DNA of 64,000 nt, taken from positions 2,170,001-2,234,000 of the forward strand of contig CP097466.1 of assembly GCA_041874725.1 (NCBI GenBank), given 5' to 3'. A program made the translations under genes and the position numbers. The notes below the pieces were generated by a model, which saw nothing but the letters and a program-made list of their open reading frames with translations, searched no databases and was not told the origin of the DNA. This document shows positions 11,893-21,970 of the stretch, piece after piece (the first letter of the stretch is position 1; each line of letters begins with the position of its first letter). The DNA comes from Duganella sp. BuS-21 (GTDB lineage: Bacteria; Pseudomonadota; Gammaproteobacteria; Burkholderiales; Burkholderiaceae_D).

Positions 11893-12780
11893 ATGAGTCA
11901 CTATTCCGCAGGCGCCGCGTTCCGCCAAGCCGTCCAGGAAGAATCCCCATTGCAGGTTGTCGGCGCCATCAACGCCAACCATGCGCTGCTGGCCAAGCGC
12001 GCCGGCTTCAAGGCGATCTACCTGTCGGGCGGCGGCGTGGCGGCGGGTTCGCTCGGCCTGCCGGACCTGGGCATCTCCAATCTGGACGATGTGCTGACCG
12101 ACGTGCGCCGCATCACCGACGTGTGCGACCTGCCGCTGCTGGTCGATGTGGACACCGGCTTTGGCGCTTCGGCCTTCAACGTCGCCCGCACCGTCAAATC
12201 GATGATCAAGTTCGGCGCCGCCGCCATGCACATTGAAGACCAGGTTGGCGCCAAGCGCTGCGGCCATCGCCCGGGCAAGGAAATCGTCAGCAAGCAGGAG
12301 ATGGTCGACCGCATCAGCGCCGCCGTCGATGCGCGCACCGACGACCAATTCGTCATCATGGCCCGCACCGATGCGCTGGCCGTGGAAGGCCTGGACGCCG
12401 CTATCGAGCGGGCTGTCGCCTGTGTGGAAGCGGGCGCCGACATGATCTTCCCGGAAGCGATGATCAGTCTCGATATGTATAAAAAATTCGCCGCCGCCGT
12501 CAAGGTGCCGGTGCTGGCCAATATCACCGAATTCGGTTCCACGCCGTTGTTCACCGTGGACGAGTTGCGCAGCGCCGATGTGGGCCTGGTGCTGTATCCA
12601 CTGTCCGCTTTCCGCGCCATGAACAAGGCGGCGGAAAACGTCTACGGCGCCATTCGCCGCGACGGCACGCAGCAGAACGTGGTCGACACCATGCAGACCC
12701 GCGCCGAACTTTATGAGCGCATCAACTATCACGATTTCGAACAAAAGCTGGACGCACTGTTCGCCGCACAGAAAAAATAA
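11893..12780 (+). CDS. prpB: 2-methylisocitrate lyase
   Basis: A 295-residue enzyme of the isocitrate lyase/PEP mutase family. It cleaves 2-methylisocitrate to pyruvate and succinate, the last step of the methylcitrate cycle, in the cytoplasm. The catalytic signature KRCGH lies at 121-125 (Cys123 as general acid). The metal-binding region VDVDTGFG (84-91) and HIEDQ (113-117) are intact. Length and motifs match PrpB rather than AceA. It is the first gene of the propionate operon, under the sigma-54 promoter upstream. The start is preceded by a GAAAGG ribosome-binding region. The next gene is 92 bp downstream, with a REP-like palindrome between. Confidence 0.97.
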   Translation: MSHYSAGAAFRQAVQEESPLQVVGAINANHALLAKRAGFKAIYLSGGGVAAGSLGLPDLGISNLDDVLTDVRRITDVCDLPLLVDVDTGFGASAFNVARTVKSMIKFGAAAMHIEDQVGAKRCGHRPGKEIVSKQEMVDRISAAVDARTDDQFVIMARTDALAVEGLDAAIERAVACVEAGADMIFPEAMISLDMYKKFAAAVKVPVLANITEFGSTPLFTVDELRSADVGLVLYPLSAFRAMNKAAENVYGAIRRDGTQQNVVDTMQTRAELYERINYHDFEQKLDALFAAQKK

Positions 12781-12790
12781 TTAACCACCG

Positions 12791-12855
12791 CCGTCATTCG
12801 CGCGCAGGCGGGAACCCATGCTGAGTATGGATTCCCGCCTGCGCGGGAATGACGG
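12791..12855. repeat. REP-like palindrome between prpB and prpC
   Basis: Two 24-nt arms (12791-12814 and 12832-12855) are inverted copies with one mismatch. Each contains CCGTCATTC outside and GCGCAGGCGGGAA inside. The 17-nt centre contains CATGCTGAGTATG. Related elements occur at 16629-16688 and 36452-36487. This is the common bacterial REP type whose minus-strand reading gives HSRAGGNP/ARMT peptides. Confidence 0.85.
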
Positions 12856-12872
12856 CTCACCGGAGACCGTAA

Positions 12873-14021
12873 ATGACCGAAGCCACCACGTTCAAGCCTA
12901 AAAAATCCGTCGCCCTGTCCGGCGTCGCCGCCGGTAATACCGCGCTGTGCTCCGTCGGCAAAACCGGCAATGACCTGCACTATCGCGGCTACGACATCCT
13001 CGATGTCGCCACCACCTGCGAGTTCGAGGAAATCGCCTACCTGCTGGTGCACGGCAAACTGCCGACCGAGTCCGAGCTGCGCGGCTACAAAGCCAAACTG
13101 CGCTCGTTGCGCGGCTTGCCGCAAGCGGTGAAGTCGGCGCTGGAAGCACTGCCTGCCGGTGCCCATCCGATGGACGTGATGCGCACCGGCGTGTCCGTGC
13201 TGGGCTGCGTGCTGCCGGAAAAGGACGACCACAACACCCCGGGCGCGCGCGACATCGCCGACCGCCTGATGGCCTCCTTCGGCTCGATGCTGCTGTACTG
13301 GTACCACTACAGCCATAACGGCAAGCGCATCGAAGTTGAAACCGACGACGACTCCATCGGCGGCCACTTCCTGCATTTGCTGCACGGCGTGAAGCCGCGC
13401 GATTCGTGGGTGCGCGCCATGCATACCTCGCTGATCCTCTACGCGGAGCACGAATTCAATGCGTCCACCTTCACCAGCCGCGTGATCTCGGGCACCGGCT
13501 CCGACATCCACTCGGCCATCACCGGCGCCATTGGCGCGCTGCGCGGCCCGAAACACGGCGGCGCCAACGAGGTCGCTTTCGAAATCCAGAAACGCTACGA
13601 CAATCCGGACGAGGCGGAAGCGGACATCCGCAACCGCGTCGCGAACAAGGAAGTGGTGATCGGCTTCGGCCACCCGGTGTACACGGTTTCCGATCCGCGC
13701 AATGTGGTCATCAAGGACGTGGCGCGCCAGCTGTCCGAGGAAGCCGGTTCAACCAAAATGTACGACATCGCCGAGCGCCTGGAATCCGTCATGTGGGAGA
13801 TCAAGAAGATGTTCCCGAACCTGGACTGGTTCTCGGCCGTCTCGTACCACATGATGGGCGTGCCGACCGCGATGTTCACGCCGCTGTTCGTCATCTCGCG
13901 CACTTCCGGCTGGTCGGCGCACATCATCGAGCAGCGCATCGACAACAAGATCATTCGCCCAAGCGCCAACTACGTTGGCCCTGAAGACCTGCAATTCGTC
14001 CCGATCAAAGACCGTAAATAA
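12873..14021 (+). CDS. prpC: 2-methylcitrate synthase
   Basis: A 382-residue citrate synthase family enzyme that condenses propionyl-CoA with oxaloacetate to 2-methylcitrate. Family motifs include YRGYDI near the N terminus, the His-containing GPKHGGANE and [13 protein letters not shown], and the C-terminal arginine region [14 protein letters not shown]. The short length (about 380 against 430 for hexameric GltA) and position in a prp operon support PrpC over citrate synthase. A GGAG ribosome-binding sequence lies before the ATG. It is followed after 2 bp by acnD, so the two are tightly coupled. Confidence 0.96.
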   Translation: MTEATTFKPKKSVALSGVAAGNTALCSVGKTGNDLHYRGYDILDVATTCEFEEIAYLLVHGKLPTESELRGYKAKLRSLRGLPQAVKSALEALPAGAHPMDVMRTGVSVLGCVLPEKDDHNTPGARDIADRLMASFGSMLLYWYHYSHNGKRIEVETDDDSIGGHFLHLLHGVKPRDSWVRAMHTSLILYAEHEFNASTFTSRVISGTGSDIHSAITGAIGALRGPKHGGANEVAFEIQKRYDNPDEAEADIRNRVANKEVVIGFGHPVYTVSDPRNVVIKDVARQLSEEAGSTKMYDIAERLESVMWEIKKMFPNLDWFSAVSYHMMGVPTAMFTPLFVISRTSGWSAHIIEQRIDNKIIRPSANYVGPEDLQFVPIKDRK

Positions 14022-14023
14022 TC

Positions 14024-16621
14024 ATGAACACCAATTTCCGCAAGCCCTTGCCGGGCACCCAGCTAGACTACTTCGACGCGCGCGCCGCTGTCGATGCGAT
14101 CCAGCCAGGCGCCTGGGCCAAACTGCCGTACACCTCGCGCGTATTGGCGGAAAACCTGGTGCGCCGCTGCGATCCGGCCACACTCAACGCCTCGCTGTCG
14201 CAGCTGATCGAGCGCAAGCGCGACCTGGACTTCCCATGGTTCCCGGCGCGCGTGGTCTGCCACGATATTCTGGGTCAGACCGCGCTGGTCGACCTGGCCG
14301 GCCTGCGCGACGCGATCGCGCTGCAAGGCGGCGATCCGGCGCAGGTCAATCCGGTGGTGCCGACGCAGCTGGTGGTCGACCATTCGCTGGCGGTGGAGTG
14401 CGGCGGCTTCGATCCGCAGGCTTTCGACAAGAACCGCGCCATCGAAGACCGTCGCAACGAAGACCGCTTCGATTTCATCAACTGGACCAAGAAGGCGTTC
14501 AAGAACGTCGACGTGATCCCGCCCGGTAACGGCATCCTGCACCAGATTAACCTCGAGCGCATGTCGCCGGTGATCCAGTCCGTGGACGGTGTGGCGTTCC
14601 CGGACACGCTGGTCGGTACCGACTCGCACACGCCGATGGTCGATGCGCTGGGCGTGATCGCCATCGGCGTCGGCGGCCTGGAAGCGGAGAGCGTGATGTT
14701 GGGCCGCGCGTCGTGGATGCGACTGCCGGACATCATCGGCGTTGAGCTGAGCGGCAAGCCGCAGCCGGGCATCACCGCCACCGACATCGTGCTGGCGCTG
14801 ACCGAATTCCTGCGCAAGCAGAAGGTTGTGTCGTCCTATCTGGAGTTCTACGGCACAGGCGCTTCGCATCTGACGCTGGGCGACCGCGCCACCATTTCCA
14901 ACATGGCGCCGGAATACGGCTCCACCGCCGCGATGTTCTACATCGACGAGCAAACCATCAAGTACCTCAAGCTGACCGGACGCGATGACGAAACCGTTAA
15001 GCTGGTGGAGACCTACGCCAAGGAGACCGGCCTGTGGGGCGAGGCGCTGGCAAGCGCCGAGTATGAGCGCGTGCTGAGGTTCGACCTGTCGACCGTGGTG
15101 CGCAACATCGCCGGCCCGTCGAATCCGCACAGCCGCGTGCCGACCAGCGAATTGGCCGCGCGCGGCATTAGCGGCGTGGTGGAGAACGAGCCTGGCCTGA
15201 TGCCGGACGGCGCCTGCATCATCGCCGCCATTACCAGCTGCACCAACACCAACAACCCGCGCAACATGATCGCCGCCGGCCTGCTGGCCCGTAACGCCAA
15301 CGCACGCGGCCTGACGCGCAAGCCGTGGGTGAAGTCGTCGCTGGCGCCCGGCTCCAAGACCGTGACGCTGTATCTGGAAGAGGCGGGGCTGATGTCGGAG
15401 CTGGAGAGGCTGGGCTTCGGCGTGGTGGCGTATGCCTGCACGTCGTGCAACGGCATGTCCGGCGCGCTCGATCCGGTGATTCAGAAGGAAGTCGTTGAGC
15501 GCGACCTTTACGCCACCGCCGTCCTGTCGGGCAACCGCAACTTCGACGGCCGCATTCACCCATACGCCAAGCAGGCCTTCCTGGCCTCGCCGCCGCTGGT
15601 GGTGGCCTACGCCATCGCCGGCACCATCCGTTTCGATATCGAAAAGGACGTACTGGGCATCGACCCCAATGGTCAGCCGGTAAGGCTGAAGGATATCTGG
15701 CCATCGGACGAAGAGATCGACGCCATCGTCGCCAGCGCCGTCAAGCCGGAGCAGTTCCGCAAGGTGTACATTCCGATGTTTGCCAAGCAGGCCGATGACG
15801 GCATTTCCGTCAGCCCGCTGTACGACTGGCGTCCGCAGACCACCTACATCCGCCGCCCGCCGTACTGGGAAGGCGCGCTGGCTGGCAAGCGTTCGCTGAG
15901 CGGAATGCGCCCGCTGGCGATCCTGGGGGACAACATCACCACCGACCACCTGTCGCCGTCGAACGCCATCATGATGGACTCGGCCGCCGGCGAGTACCTG
16001 CACAAAATGGGGCTGCCGGAAGAAGACTTTAATTCCTACGCCACCCACCGTGGCGACCACCTGACCGCGCAACGCGCCACCTTCGCCAATCCGACCTTGA
16101 AGAACGAGATGGTGCGCGATACGGACGGCAAAGTGAAGGCCGGTTCGCTGGCACGGGTGGAACCGGAGGGGCAGGTGCTGCGCATGTGGGAGGCGATTGA
16201 AACCTATATGGAACGCAAGCAGCCGTTGATCATTGTGGCCGGCGCCGACTACGGCCAGGGCTCGTCGCGCGACTGGGCGGCCAAGGGCGTGCGTCTGGCG
16301 GGCGTGGAGTCCATCGTGGCCGAGGGTTTCGAGCGTATCCACCGCACCAACCTGGTGGGCATGGGCGTGCTGCCGCTGGAGTTCAAGCCCGGAGTGAATC
16401 GCTTGACGCTGGCGCTGGATGGCACCGAGACCTATGACGTGATCGGCGACCGCACGCCGCGTTCGACGTTGACGCTGGTGATCCATCGCCGCAACGGCGA
16501 GCGCCTGGATGTGGCGGTGACCTGCCGCCTGGATACGGCGGAAGAAGTGTCCATCTACGAGGCCGGCGGCGTGCTGCAGCGCTTCGCGCAGGACTTCCTG
16601 GAATCGGCCAAAGCAGCTTAA
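14024..16621 (+). CDS. acnD: Fe-S-dependent 2-methylcitrate dehydratase AcnD
   Basis: An 865-residue aconitase-family protein that dehydrates 2-methylcitrate, replacing the cofactor-free PrpD, which is absent here. Cluster-ligand motifs are visible: ITSCTNTNNPRN and ACTSCNGMSG. The substrate motif GTDSHTPMVDALG and the C-terminal swivel domain YGQGSSRDWAAKG are intact. Length is slightly shorter than AcnA (about 890), as expected for AcnD. It always works with PrpF, encoded next. The gene starts 2 bp after prpC and is separated from prpF by 82 bp containing a REP-like element. Confidence 0.95.
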   Translation: MNTNFRKPLPGTQLDYFDARAAVDAIQPGAWAKLPYTSRVLAENLVRRCDPATLNASLSQLIERKRDLDFPWFPARVVCHDILGQTALVDLAGLRDAIALQGGDPAQVNPVVPTQLVVDHSLAVECGGFDPQAFDKNRAIEDRRNEDRFDFINWTKKAFKNVDVIPPGNGILHQINLERMSPVIQSVDGVAFPDTLVGTDSHTPMVDALGVIAIGVGGLEAESVMLGRASWMRLPDIIGVELSGKPQPGITATDIVLALTEFLRKQKVVSSYLEFYGTGASHLTLGDRATISNMAPEYGSTAAMFYIDEQTIKYLKLTGRDDETVKLVETYAKETGLWGEALASAEYERVLRFDLSTVVRNIAGPSNPHSRVPTSELAARGISGVVENEPGLMPDGACIIAAITSCTNTNNPRNMIAAGLLARNANARGLTRKPWVKSSLAPGSKTVTLYLEEAGLMSELERLGFGVVAYACTSCNGMSGALDPVIQKEVVERDLYATAVLSGNRNFDGRIHPYAKQAFLASPPLVVAYAIAGTIRFDIEKDVLGIDPNGQPVRLKDIWPSDEEIDAIVASAVKPEQFRKVYIPMFAKQADDGISVSPLYDWRPQTTYIRRPPYWEGALAGKRSLSGMRPLAILGDNITTDHLSPSNAIMMDSAAGEYLHKMGLPEEDFNSYATHRGDHLTAQRATFANPTLKNEMVRDTDGKVKAGSLARVEPEGQVLRMWEAIETYMERKQPLIIVAGADYGQGSSRDWAAKGVRLAGVESIVAEGFERIHRTNLVGMGVLPLEFKPGVNRLTLALDGTETYDVIGDRTPRSTLTLVIHRRNGERLDVAVTCRLDTAEEVSIYEAGGVLQRFAQDFLESAKAA

Positions 16622-16628
16622 CCCTGGT

Positions 16629-16688
16629 CGTCCTCGCGCAAGCGGGGACCCATACTCAGCATGGATTCCCGCTTGCGCGGGAATGACG
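16629..16688. repeat. REP-like palindrome between acnD and prpF
   Basis: Left CGTCCTCGCGCAAGCGGGG and right CCCGCTTGCGCGGGAATGACG are imperfect inverted copies flanking CATACTCAGCATG. It belongs to the same family as 12791-12855. An in-frame ATG at 16683 lies inside its right arm, so that longer prpF start is probably not used. Confidence 0.8.
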
Positions 16689-16703
16689 GCGACGGACAAT
16701 GTC

Positions 16704-17885
16704 ATGACTCATAAACCGCAAATCAAAATCCCCGCCACGTATATGCGTGGCGGCACCAGCAAGGGCGTATTCTTCCGCCTGCAGGATCTGCCGGAAGCGG
16801 CGCAGCAGCCTGGCGCCGCGCGTGACCAGCTGTTGCTGCGCGTGATCGGCAGCCCTGATCCCTACGGCAAGCAGATCGACGGCATGGGCGGCGCCACCTC
16901 CAGCACCAGCAAGACGGTGATCCTGTCGAAGAGCAGCAAGCCCGATCACGACGTCGACTATTTGTTCGGCCAGGTCTCCATCGACAAGGCCTTCGTCGAC
17001 TGGAGCGGCAACTGCGGCAACCTGTCGGCCGCAGTGGGCGCGTTCGGCATCAGCGGCGGCCTGGTTGACGCGGCGCGCGTGCCGCAGAACGGCGTAGCCG
17101 TGGTGCGCGTATGGCAGGCCAATATCGGCAAGACCATCATCGCGCATATTCCGATCACCAACGGCGAAGTGCAGGAGACCGGCGACTTTGAACTGGACGG
17201 CGTGACCTTCCCTGCCGCCGAAGTGCAGCTGGAGTTCATGGACCCGGCGGCGGAAGAGGAGGGTGGTGGTGGCGCGATGTTCCCGACGGGCCGACTGGTC
17301 GACGATCTGGAAGTGCCAGGTATCGGCACGCTCAAGGCCACCATGATCAACGCCGGCATCCCGACCATCTTCATCAACGCGGACGCTGTCGGCTACAGCG
17401 GCACGGAGCTGCAGGACGCCATCAACGGTGACAGCAAGGCGTTGGCGATGTTCGAAACGATCCGCGCACACGGCGCGCTGCGCATGGGCCTTATCAAGGA
17501 CCTGAGCGAAGCGGCCACGCGCCAGCACACGCCGAAGGTGGCGTTTGTGGCGCCACCGGCGGCCTACGTGTCTTCCAGCGGCAAGCAGGTGGCGGCAGGT
17601 GATATCGACCTGCTGGTGCGCGCGCTGTCGATGGGCAAGCTGCATCACGCCATGATGGGCACCGCTGCGGTGGCCATCGGCACGGCGGCGGCGATTCCGG
17701 GCACGCTGGTAAACCTGGCGGCCGGTGGCGGTGAACGCGGCGCGGTGCGCTTCGGCCATCCATCCGGCACCTTGCGGGTCGGCGCGGAAGCGGTACAACA
17801 GAATGGAGAGTGGAGCGTAAAAAAAGCGGTCATGAGCCGTAGCGCCCGCGTGCTGATGGAAGGCTGGGTACGCGTACCAGCCTGA
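16704..17885 (+). CDS. prpF: 2-methylaconitate cis-trans isomerase PrpF
   Basis: A 393-residue PrpF-family protein (diaminopimelate-epimerase-like fold) that isomerises the 2-methylaconitate made by AcnD so it can be rehydrated to 2-methylisocitrate. The N terminus IPATYMRGGTSKGVFF is the family signature, with conserved GNCGNLSAAVG and the C-terminal GHPSGTLRVGA. The ATG at 16704 was chosen because it gives the standard short N terminus. An ATG 21 bases upstream would add seven residues encoded by the repeat element. Downstream lies a 90-bp perfect palindrome before prpE. Confidence 0.94.
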   Translation: MTHKPQIKIPATYMRGGTSKGVFFRLQDLPEAAQQPGAARDQLLLRVIGSPDPYGKQIDGMGGATSSTSKTVILSKSSKPDHDVDYLFGQVSIDKAFVDWSGNCGNLSAAVGAFGISGGLVDAARVPQNGVAVVRVWQANIGKTIIAHIPITNGEVQETGDFELDGVTFPAAEVQLEFMDPAAEEEGGGGAMFPTGRLVDDLEVPGIGTLKATMINAGIPTIFINADAVGYSGTELQDAINGDSKALAMFETIRAHGALRMGLIKDLSEAATRQHTPKVAFVAPPAAYVSSSGKQVAAGDIDLLVRALSMGKLHHAMMGTAAVAIGTAAAIPGTLVNLAAGGGERGAVRFGHPSGTLRVGAEAVQQNGEWSVKKAVMSRSARVLMEGWVRVPA

Positions 17886-17888
17886 TCA

Positions 17889-17978
17889 TTCGGGGTCAGT
17901 TCCGACATTCGGACACGAGCCCAACCGTAGCACGTGCTACGGTTGGGCTCGTGTCCGAATGTCGGAACTGACCCCGAA
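17889..17978. repeat. 90-bp perfect palindrome between prpF and prpE
   Basis: Bases 17889-17933 are the exact reverse complement of 17934-17978, with no mismatch and no loop; the centre is CACGTG. The outer 27 nt of each arm (TTCGGGGTCAGTTCCGACAT and the next seven bases TCGGACA) also form the arms of the palindrome at 55175-55248. The inner 18 nt (CGAGCCCAACCGTAGCAC) are unique to this copy. It starts 3 bases after the prpF stop and ends 23 bases before the prpE ATG. In RNA it would form a 45-bp hairpin within the operon transcript. Confidence 0.95.
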
Positions 17979-18001
17979 GTTGAACAACCGAAGGAGACAA
18001 G

Positions 18002-19870
18002 ATGTACGCTGATTTTTATCAGCGCTCTATCGCCACGCCTGAAAAATTCTGGCAGGACGAAGCTGCGCTCATCGACTGGAACACGCCCTGCACGCAAGTG
18101 CTGGATTATTCAAATCCGCCGTTCGCACGCTGGTTCGTGGGCGGGAAGACCAATCTGTGTCACAACGCGGTGGACCGCTGGTGCGCCACGCAGGGCGACC
18201 AGCCCGCGCTGATCGCGATCTCCACCGAAACCAACACGGAGCGCAGCTACTCCTTCAAGCAACTGAAAGCCGAAGTCGAACGCTGGGCCGCCATGATGCA
18301 GGCGCTCGGCGTGCGCAAGGGCGACCGCGTGCTGATCTACATGCCGATGATCGCCGAAGCGGCATTCGCCATGCTGGCCTGCGCGCGCATCGGTGCGGTG
18401 CACTCGGTGGTGTTCGGCGGCTTTGCCGCCAACAGCCTGGCCAGCCGCATCGACGATGCCAAGCCGGTGCTGATCGTCTCGGCCGACGCCGGTTCGCGCA
18501 ACGGCAAGGCGATTCCCTACAAGCCGCTGCTGGATGAAGCGATTGCGCTGTCTGCCGCCAAGCCGTCGCGCGTGCTGCTGGTCGATCGCGGCCTGGTGCC
18601 GATGGCGATGGCGGAAGGGCGCGATGTCGATTACGCCGCCTTGCGCGCTTCGCACCTGGCCGCGCACGTGCCGGTAACTTGGCTGGAGTCGAACGAGCCG
18701 TCGTACATTCTTTACACCTCCGGCACCACCGGCAAGCCGAAGGGCGTGCAGCGCGACGTCGGCGGTTATGCGGTGGCGCTGGCGGCGTCGATGAAGTACA
18801 ACTTCTGCAGCAAGGCCGGCGAGACCTTCTTCGCCACGTCCGATATCGGCTGGGTGGTGGGTCACTCCTACATCGTTTATGGTCCGCTCATCGCGGGCAT
18901 GGCGACCATCGTGTACGAAGGCTTGCCGATCTGTCCCGATCCGGGCATCTGGTGGAGCATCGTCGAGAAGTACAAGGTCACGCGCATGTTCTCGGCACCG
19001 ACCGCGATCCGCGTGCTGCGCAAGCAGGCGCCGGAGTTCATGCGCCAGTACGACAAGTCGTCATTGAAGGCGCTGTACCTGGCCGGCGAGCCGCTCGATG
19101 AAACCACGTCGAGCTGGATCTCCGGAGAGCTGGGCGTGCCGATCATCGACAACTACTGGCAGACCGAAACCGGCTGGCCCATCCTGTCTATCGCACAGGG
19201 CGTGGACGATGCGCCGACGCGCCTGGGCAGCCCCGGCGTGGCGATGTACGGCTACAAGGTCAAGCTGGTAAACGAATCCACCGGCGCTGAGTGCGGTGCG
19301 AGTGAAAAAGGCGTGGTGATGATCGAAGGCCCGCTGCCGCCCGGCTGCATGCAGACCGTGTACGGCGACGATCAGCGTTTTGTCGATACCTACTGGACCG
19401 AATCCGGCGGAAAGATGCTGTACTCGACTTTCGACTGGGGCGTGCGCGACGCGGATGGGTACTACTTTATCCTGGGCCGCACCGACGACGTGATCAACGT
19501 CGCCGGTCATCGTCTCGGTACGCGCGAGATCGAGGAGTCCATCACCAGTCATCCCAATGTCTCCGAGGTGGCGGTGGTCGGCGTCGAGGACAAGATCAAG
19601 GGCCAGGTTGCGGTGGCGTTTGCGATCCTCAAGGACGCCGACACGGCCACCAGCGAGCAGGACATCATGGCCGTGGTGGATCGCCGGCTTGGCGCCGTGG
19701 CGCGGCCCGCGCGCGTCTACTTCGTGACGCAGTTGCCGAAGACACGTTCCGGCAAACTGCTGCGCCGTTCGATACAAGCCATCTGCGAAGGCCGCAATCC
19801 CGGCGACCTGACGTCGATCGAAGATCCGGCGTCGCTGCAGCAGATTCAACGCGCGCTGGAGAAAAAATAA
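18002..19870 (+). CDS. prpE: Propionyl-CoA synthetase (propionate-CoA ligase)
   Basis: A 622-residue acyl-adenylate-forming enzyme that activates propionate with ATP and CoA. The AMP-binding signature YTSGTTGKPKG and the motif YWQTETGWP are intact. The C-terminal domain carries the conserved catalytic lysine (Lys585) in PKTRSGKLLRR. The N terminus YADFYQRSIATPEKFW and prp context favour PrpE over acetyl-CoA synthetase, although acetate activation is also possible in this family. A strong AAGGAG ribosome-binding site precedes the ATG, just after the 90-bp palindrome. It completes the prpBC-acnD-prpFE set. Confidence 0.93.
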   Translation: MYADFYQRSIATPEKFWQDEAALIDWNTPCTQVLDYSNPPFARWFVGGKTNLCHNAVDRWCATQGDQPALIAISTETNTERSYSFKQLKAEVERWAAMMQALGVRKGDRVLIYMPMIAEAAFAMLACARIGAVHSVVFGGFAANSLASRIDDAKPVLIVSADAGSRNGKAIPYKPLLDEAIALSAAKPSRVLLVDRGLVPMAMAEGRDVDYAALRASHLAAHVPVTWLESNEPSYILYTSGTTGKPKGVQRDVGGYAVALAASMKYNFCSKAGETFFATSDIGWVVGHSYIVYGPLIAGMATIVYEGLPICPDPGIWWSIVEKYKVTRMFSAPTAIRVLRKQAPEFMRQYDKSSLKALYLAGEPLDETTSSWISGELGVPIIDNYWQTETGWPILSIAQGVDDAPTRLGSPGVAMYGYKVKLVNESTGAECGASEKGVVMIEGPLPPGCMQTVYGDDQRFVDTYWTESGGKMLYSTFDWGVRDADGYYFILGRTDDVINVAGHRLGTREIEESITSHPNVSEVAVVGVEDKIKGQVAVAFAILKDADTATSEQDIMAVVDRRLGAVARPARVYFVTQLPKTRSGKLLRRSIQAICEGRNPGDLTSIEDPASLQQIQRALEKK

Positions 19871-19952
19871 CAGCGCACGTAAGGGTGGACGTAAGCAAGC
19901 GGTAAGTCTCCTCCTTTAATGTGGAAACACATATAAAAGAAGGAGACACACC

Positions 19953-20261
19953 ATGCACGACGACCTCGTACAAAAATTAAAGCGCGACCCCAACTATCAT
20001 GAGTTGGTCAAGTCGCGCTCCCGTTTCGGCTGGACGCTCACCGCGTTGATGATGCTGGTCTACTACGGCTACATCCTGCTGATCGCCTTCGATAAAGAAT
20101 TACTCGCCGCGAAAACCGGCGACGGCGTCATGACCTGGGGCATGCCGATCGGCCTGTTCGTCATCTTGTTCACGGTGCTGGTGACCGGCGTGTATGTGCG
20201 CCGCGCCAACAGCCGTTACGACGCGTTGACCCAAGCCATTCACGACAAGGTGAACGCATGA
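19953..20261 (+). CDS. DUF485 membrane protein (YjcH family)
   Basis: A 102-residue inner-membrane protein with two hydrophobic segments, at about 28-48 ([18 protein letters not shown]) and 62-82. The family is almost always encoded immediately before the acetate permease ActP, as here, where the genes overlap by 4 bases (ATGA). A role as accessory subunit of the symporter is inferred from that linkage. A strong AAGGAGA ribosome-binding site precedes the start. An 82-bp gap separates it from prpE, so it may be read through from the prp operon or have its own promoter. Confidence 0.9.
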   Translation: MHDDLVQKLKRDPNYHELVKSRSRFGWTLTALMMLVYYGYILLIAFDKELLAAKTGDGVMTWGMPIGLFVILFTVLVTGVYVRRANSRYDALTQAIHDKVNA

Positions 20262-21934
20262 GCGCCCTGACTCGTAAGCTGGCAGCGCCGCTGTCGATGA
20301 TTCTGTTGGCTGCCGCCAGCGGCGCCGCCATGGCGGCCGGCGCGGACCTCGGCCAAGCCGAACGCCAGCCCACCAACTGGACCGCCATCATGATGTTCGG
20401 CGCGTTCGTCATCTTCACGCTGTTCGTCACCAAGTGGGCCGCCGCCAAGACGCGCTCCGCGTCGGACTTCTACACCGCCGGCGGCGGCATCACCGGCTTC
20501 CAGAACGGCCTGGCCATCGCCGGCGACTTCATGTCGGCCGCATCCTTCCTCGGCATTTCCGCAGCGGTGTTCCTGAACGGTTACGATGGCCTGATCTACG
20601 CCATCGGCTTCCTGGTTGGCTGGCCTATCATCACCTTCCTGATGGCCGAGCGCCTGCGCAACCTGGGCCGCTTCACCTTTGCCGACGTTGCCGCCTACCG
20701 TTTCAAGCAGGAGCCGATCCGCATCTTCGCCGCCTCCGGCACGCTGGTGGTGGTGGCGTTCTACCTGATCGCGCAGATGGTCGGCGCCGGCCAGCTGATC
20801 AAGCTGTTGTTCGGCCTTGAATACTGGATCGCCGTGGTGCTGGTCGGTACGCTGATGATGATCTACGTGCTGTTCGGCGGTATGACTGCGACCACCTGGG
20901 TGCAGATCATCAAGGCGGTGATGCTATTGGGCGGCGCCAGCTTCATGGCCATCGCCGTGCTGGCGCAGTTCAACTTCAGTCCCGAGGCGCTGTTCGCCAA
21001 ATCGGTGGAACTGCACGCCAACAAGGAAGCCATCATGGGACCGGGCACCTTCATCAAGGACCCGATTTCCGCCATCTCGTTCGGCATGGCGCTGATGTTC
21101 GGCACCGCCGGCCTGCCACACATCCTGATGCGCTTCTTCACCGTGCCAAGCGCGAAGGAAGCGCGCAAGTCGGTGTTCTGGGCTACCACCTGGATCGCCT
21201 ACTTCTACATCCTGACCTTCATCATCGGCTTCGGCGCCATTGTTTTAGTGAGCACCAATCCCGAGTTCAAGGACGCGGCGGGCAAGCTCCTGGGCGGTAA
21301 CAACATGGCGGCCGTGCACCTGGCCAAGGCCGTGGGCGGCAATGTCTTCCTCGGCTTTATTTCGGCCGTGGCTTTCGCCACCATCCTGGCGGTGGTGGCC
21401 GGCCTGACCTTGTCCGGCGCATCGGCCGTATCGCACGACCTGTACGCCACGGTCATCAAGAAGGGCAAGGCCAGCGGCGCCAGCGAACTGAAAGTGTCGC
21501 GCGTCACCACCATCATCCTCGGTATCGTCGCCGTGGTGCTGGGCATCCTGTTCGAGAAGCAGAACATCGCCTTCATGGTGTCGCTGGCTTTTGCGATCGC
21601 GGCGTCGGCCAACTTCCCGGTGCTGTTCATGGCCGTGCTGTGGAAGGACTGCACCACGCGCGGCGCCACCGTCGGCGGCTTTATCGGCCTGATTACCGCC
21701 GTGGTGTTGACGGTGCTGTCGAAATCGGTGTGGGTGGACGTGCTGGGCCACACCGCGGCGCTGTTCCCTTACGCGTCGCCGGCGATCTTCTCGATGCCGC
21801 TGGCCTTCGTCAGCATCTTCGTGTTCTCGATGCTGGACAAGAGCGCCCGTGCCCGCATCGACCGCGCCGGCTACGAGGCGCAGCAGATGCGTTCCGAAAC
21901 CGGCATCGGCGCCGCCGGCGCCACCGCGCACTGA
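20258..21934 (+). CDS. actP: Cation/acetate symporter ActP
   Basis: A 558-residue sodium:solute symporter family protein with a cleavable-type N-terminal hydrophobic segment and about 13 further membrane segments. Family motifs include [30 protein letters not shown] and the segment [14 protein letters not shown]. It imports acetate and other short monocarboxylates using a cation gradient. Coupling to DUF485 and position right after the propionate operon suggest that it supplies acetate or propionate to PrpE. It is followed by an intrinsic terminator. Confidence 0.92.
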   Translation: MSALTRKLAAPLSMILLAAASGAAMAAGADLGQAERQPTNWTAIMMFGAFVIFTLFVTKWAAAKTRSASDFYTAGGGITGFQNGLAIAGDFMSAASFLGISAAVFLNGYDGLIYAIGFLVGWPIITFLMAERLRNLGRFTFADVAAYRFKQEPIRIFAASGTLVVVAFYLIAQMVGAGQLIKLLFGLEYWIAVVLVGTLMMIYVLFGGMTATTWVQIIKAVMLLGGASFMAIAVLAQFNFSPEALFAKSVELHANKEAIMGPGTFIKDPISAISFGMALMFGTAGLPHILMRFFTVPSAKEARKSVFWATTWIAYFYILTFIIGFGAIVLVSTNPEFKDAAGKLLGGNNMAAVHLAKAVGGNVFLGFISAVAFATILAVVAGLTLSGASAVSHDLYATVIKKGKASGASELKVSRVTTIILGIVAVVLGILFEKQNIAFMVSLAFAIAASANFPVLFMAVLWKDCTTRGATVGGFIGLITAVVLTVLSKSVWVDVLGHTAALFPYASPAIFSMPLAFVSIFVFSMLDKSARARIDRAGYEAQQMRSETGIGAAGATAH

Positions 21935-21970
21935 CAATTTGATAAGTTGTGCGCAGATTGTAAGAAGATG

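Noticed and set aside
12791..12855. Repeat considered as a CRISPR repeat or small RNA
   Set aside because: No regularly spaced copies or spacers; related copies are dispersed singly between genes, so REP-like.
14063..16705. Open frame of 880 codons antisense to acnD
   Set aside because: Shadow of the aconitase-family gene; low-complexity His/Arg/Gln-rich translation, beginning in the REP-like repeat.
17889..17978. Palindrome considered as an intrinsic terminator
   Set aside because: No T tract follows, and prpE downstream belongs to the same pathway with its own strong ribosome-binding site.
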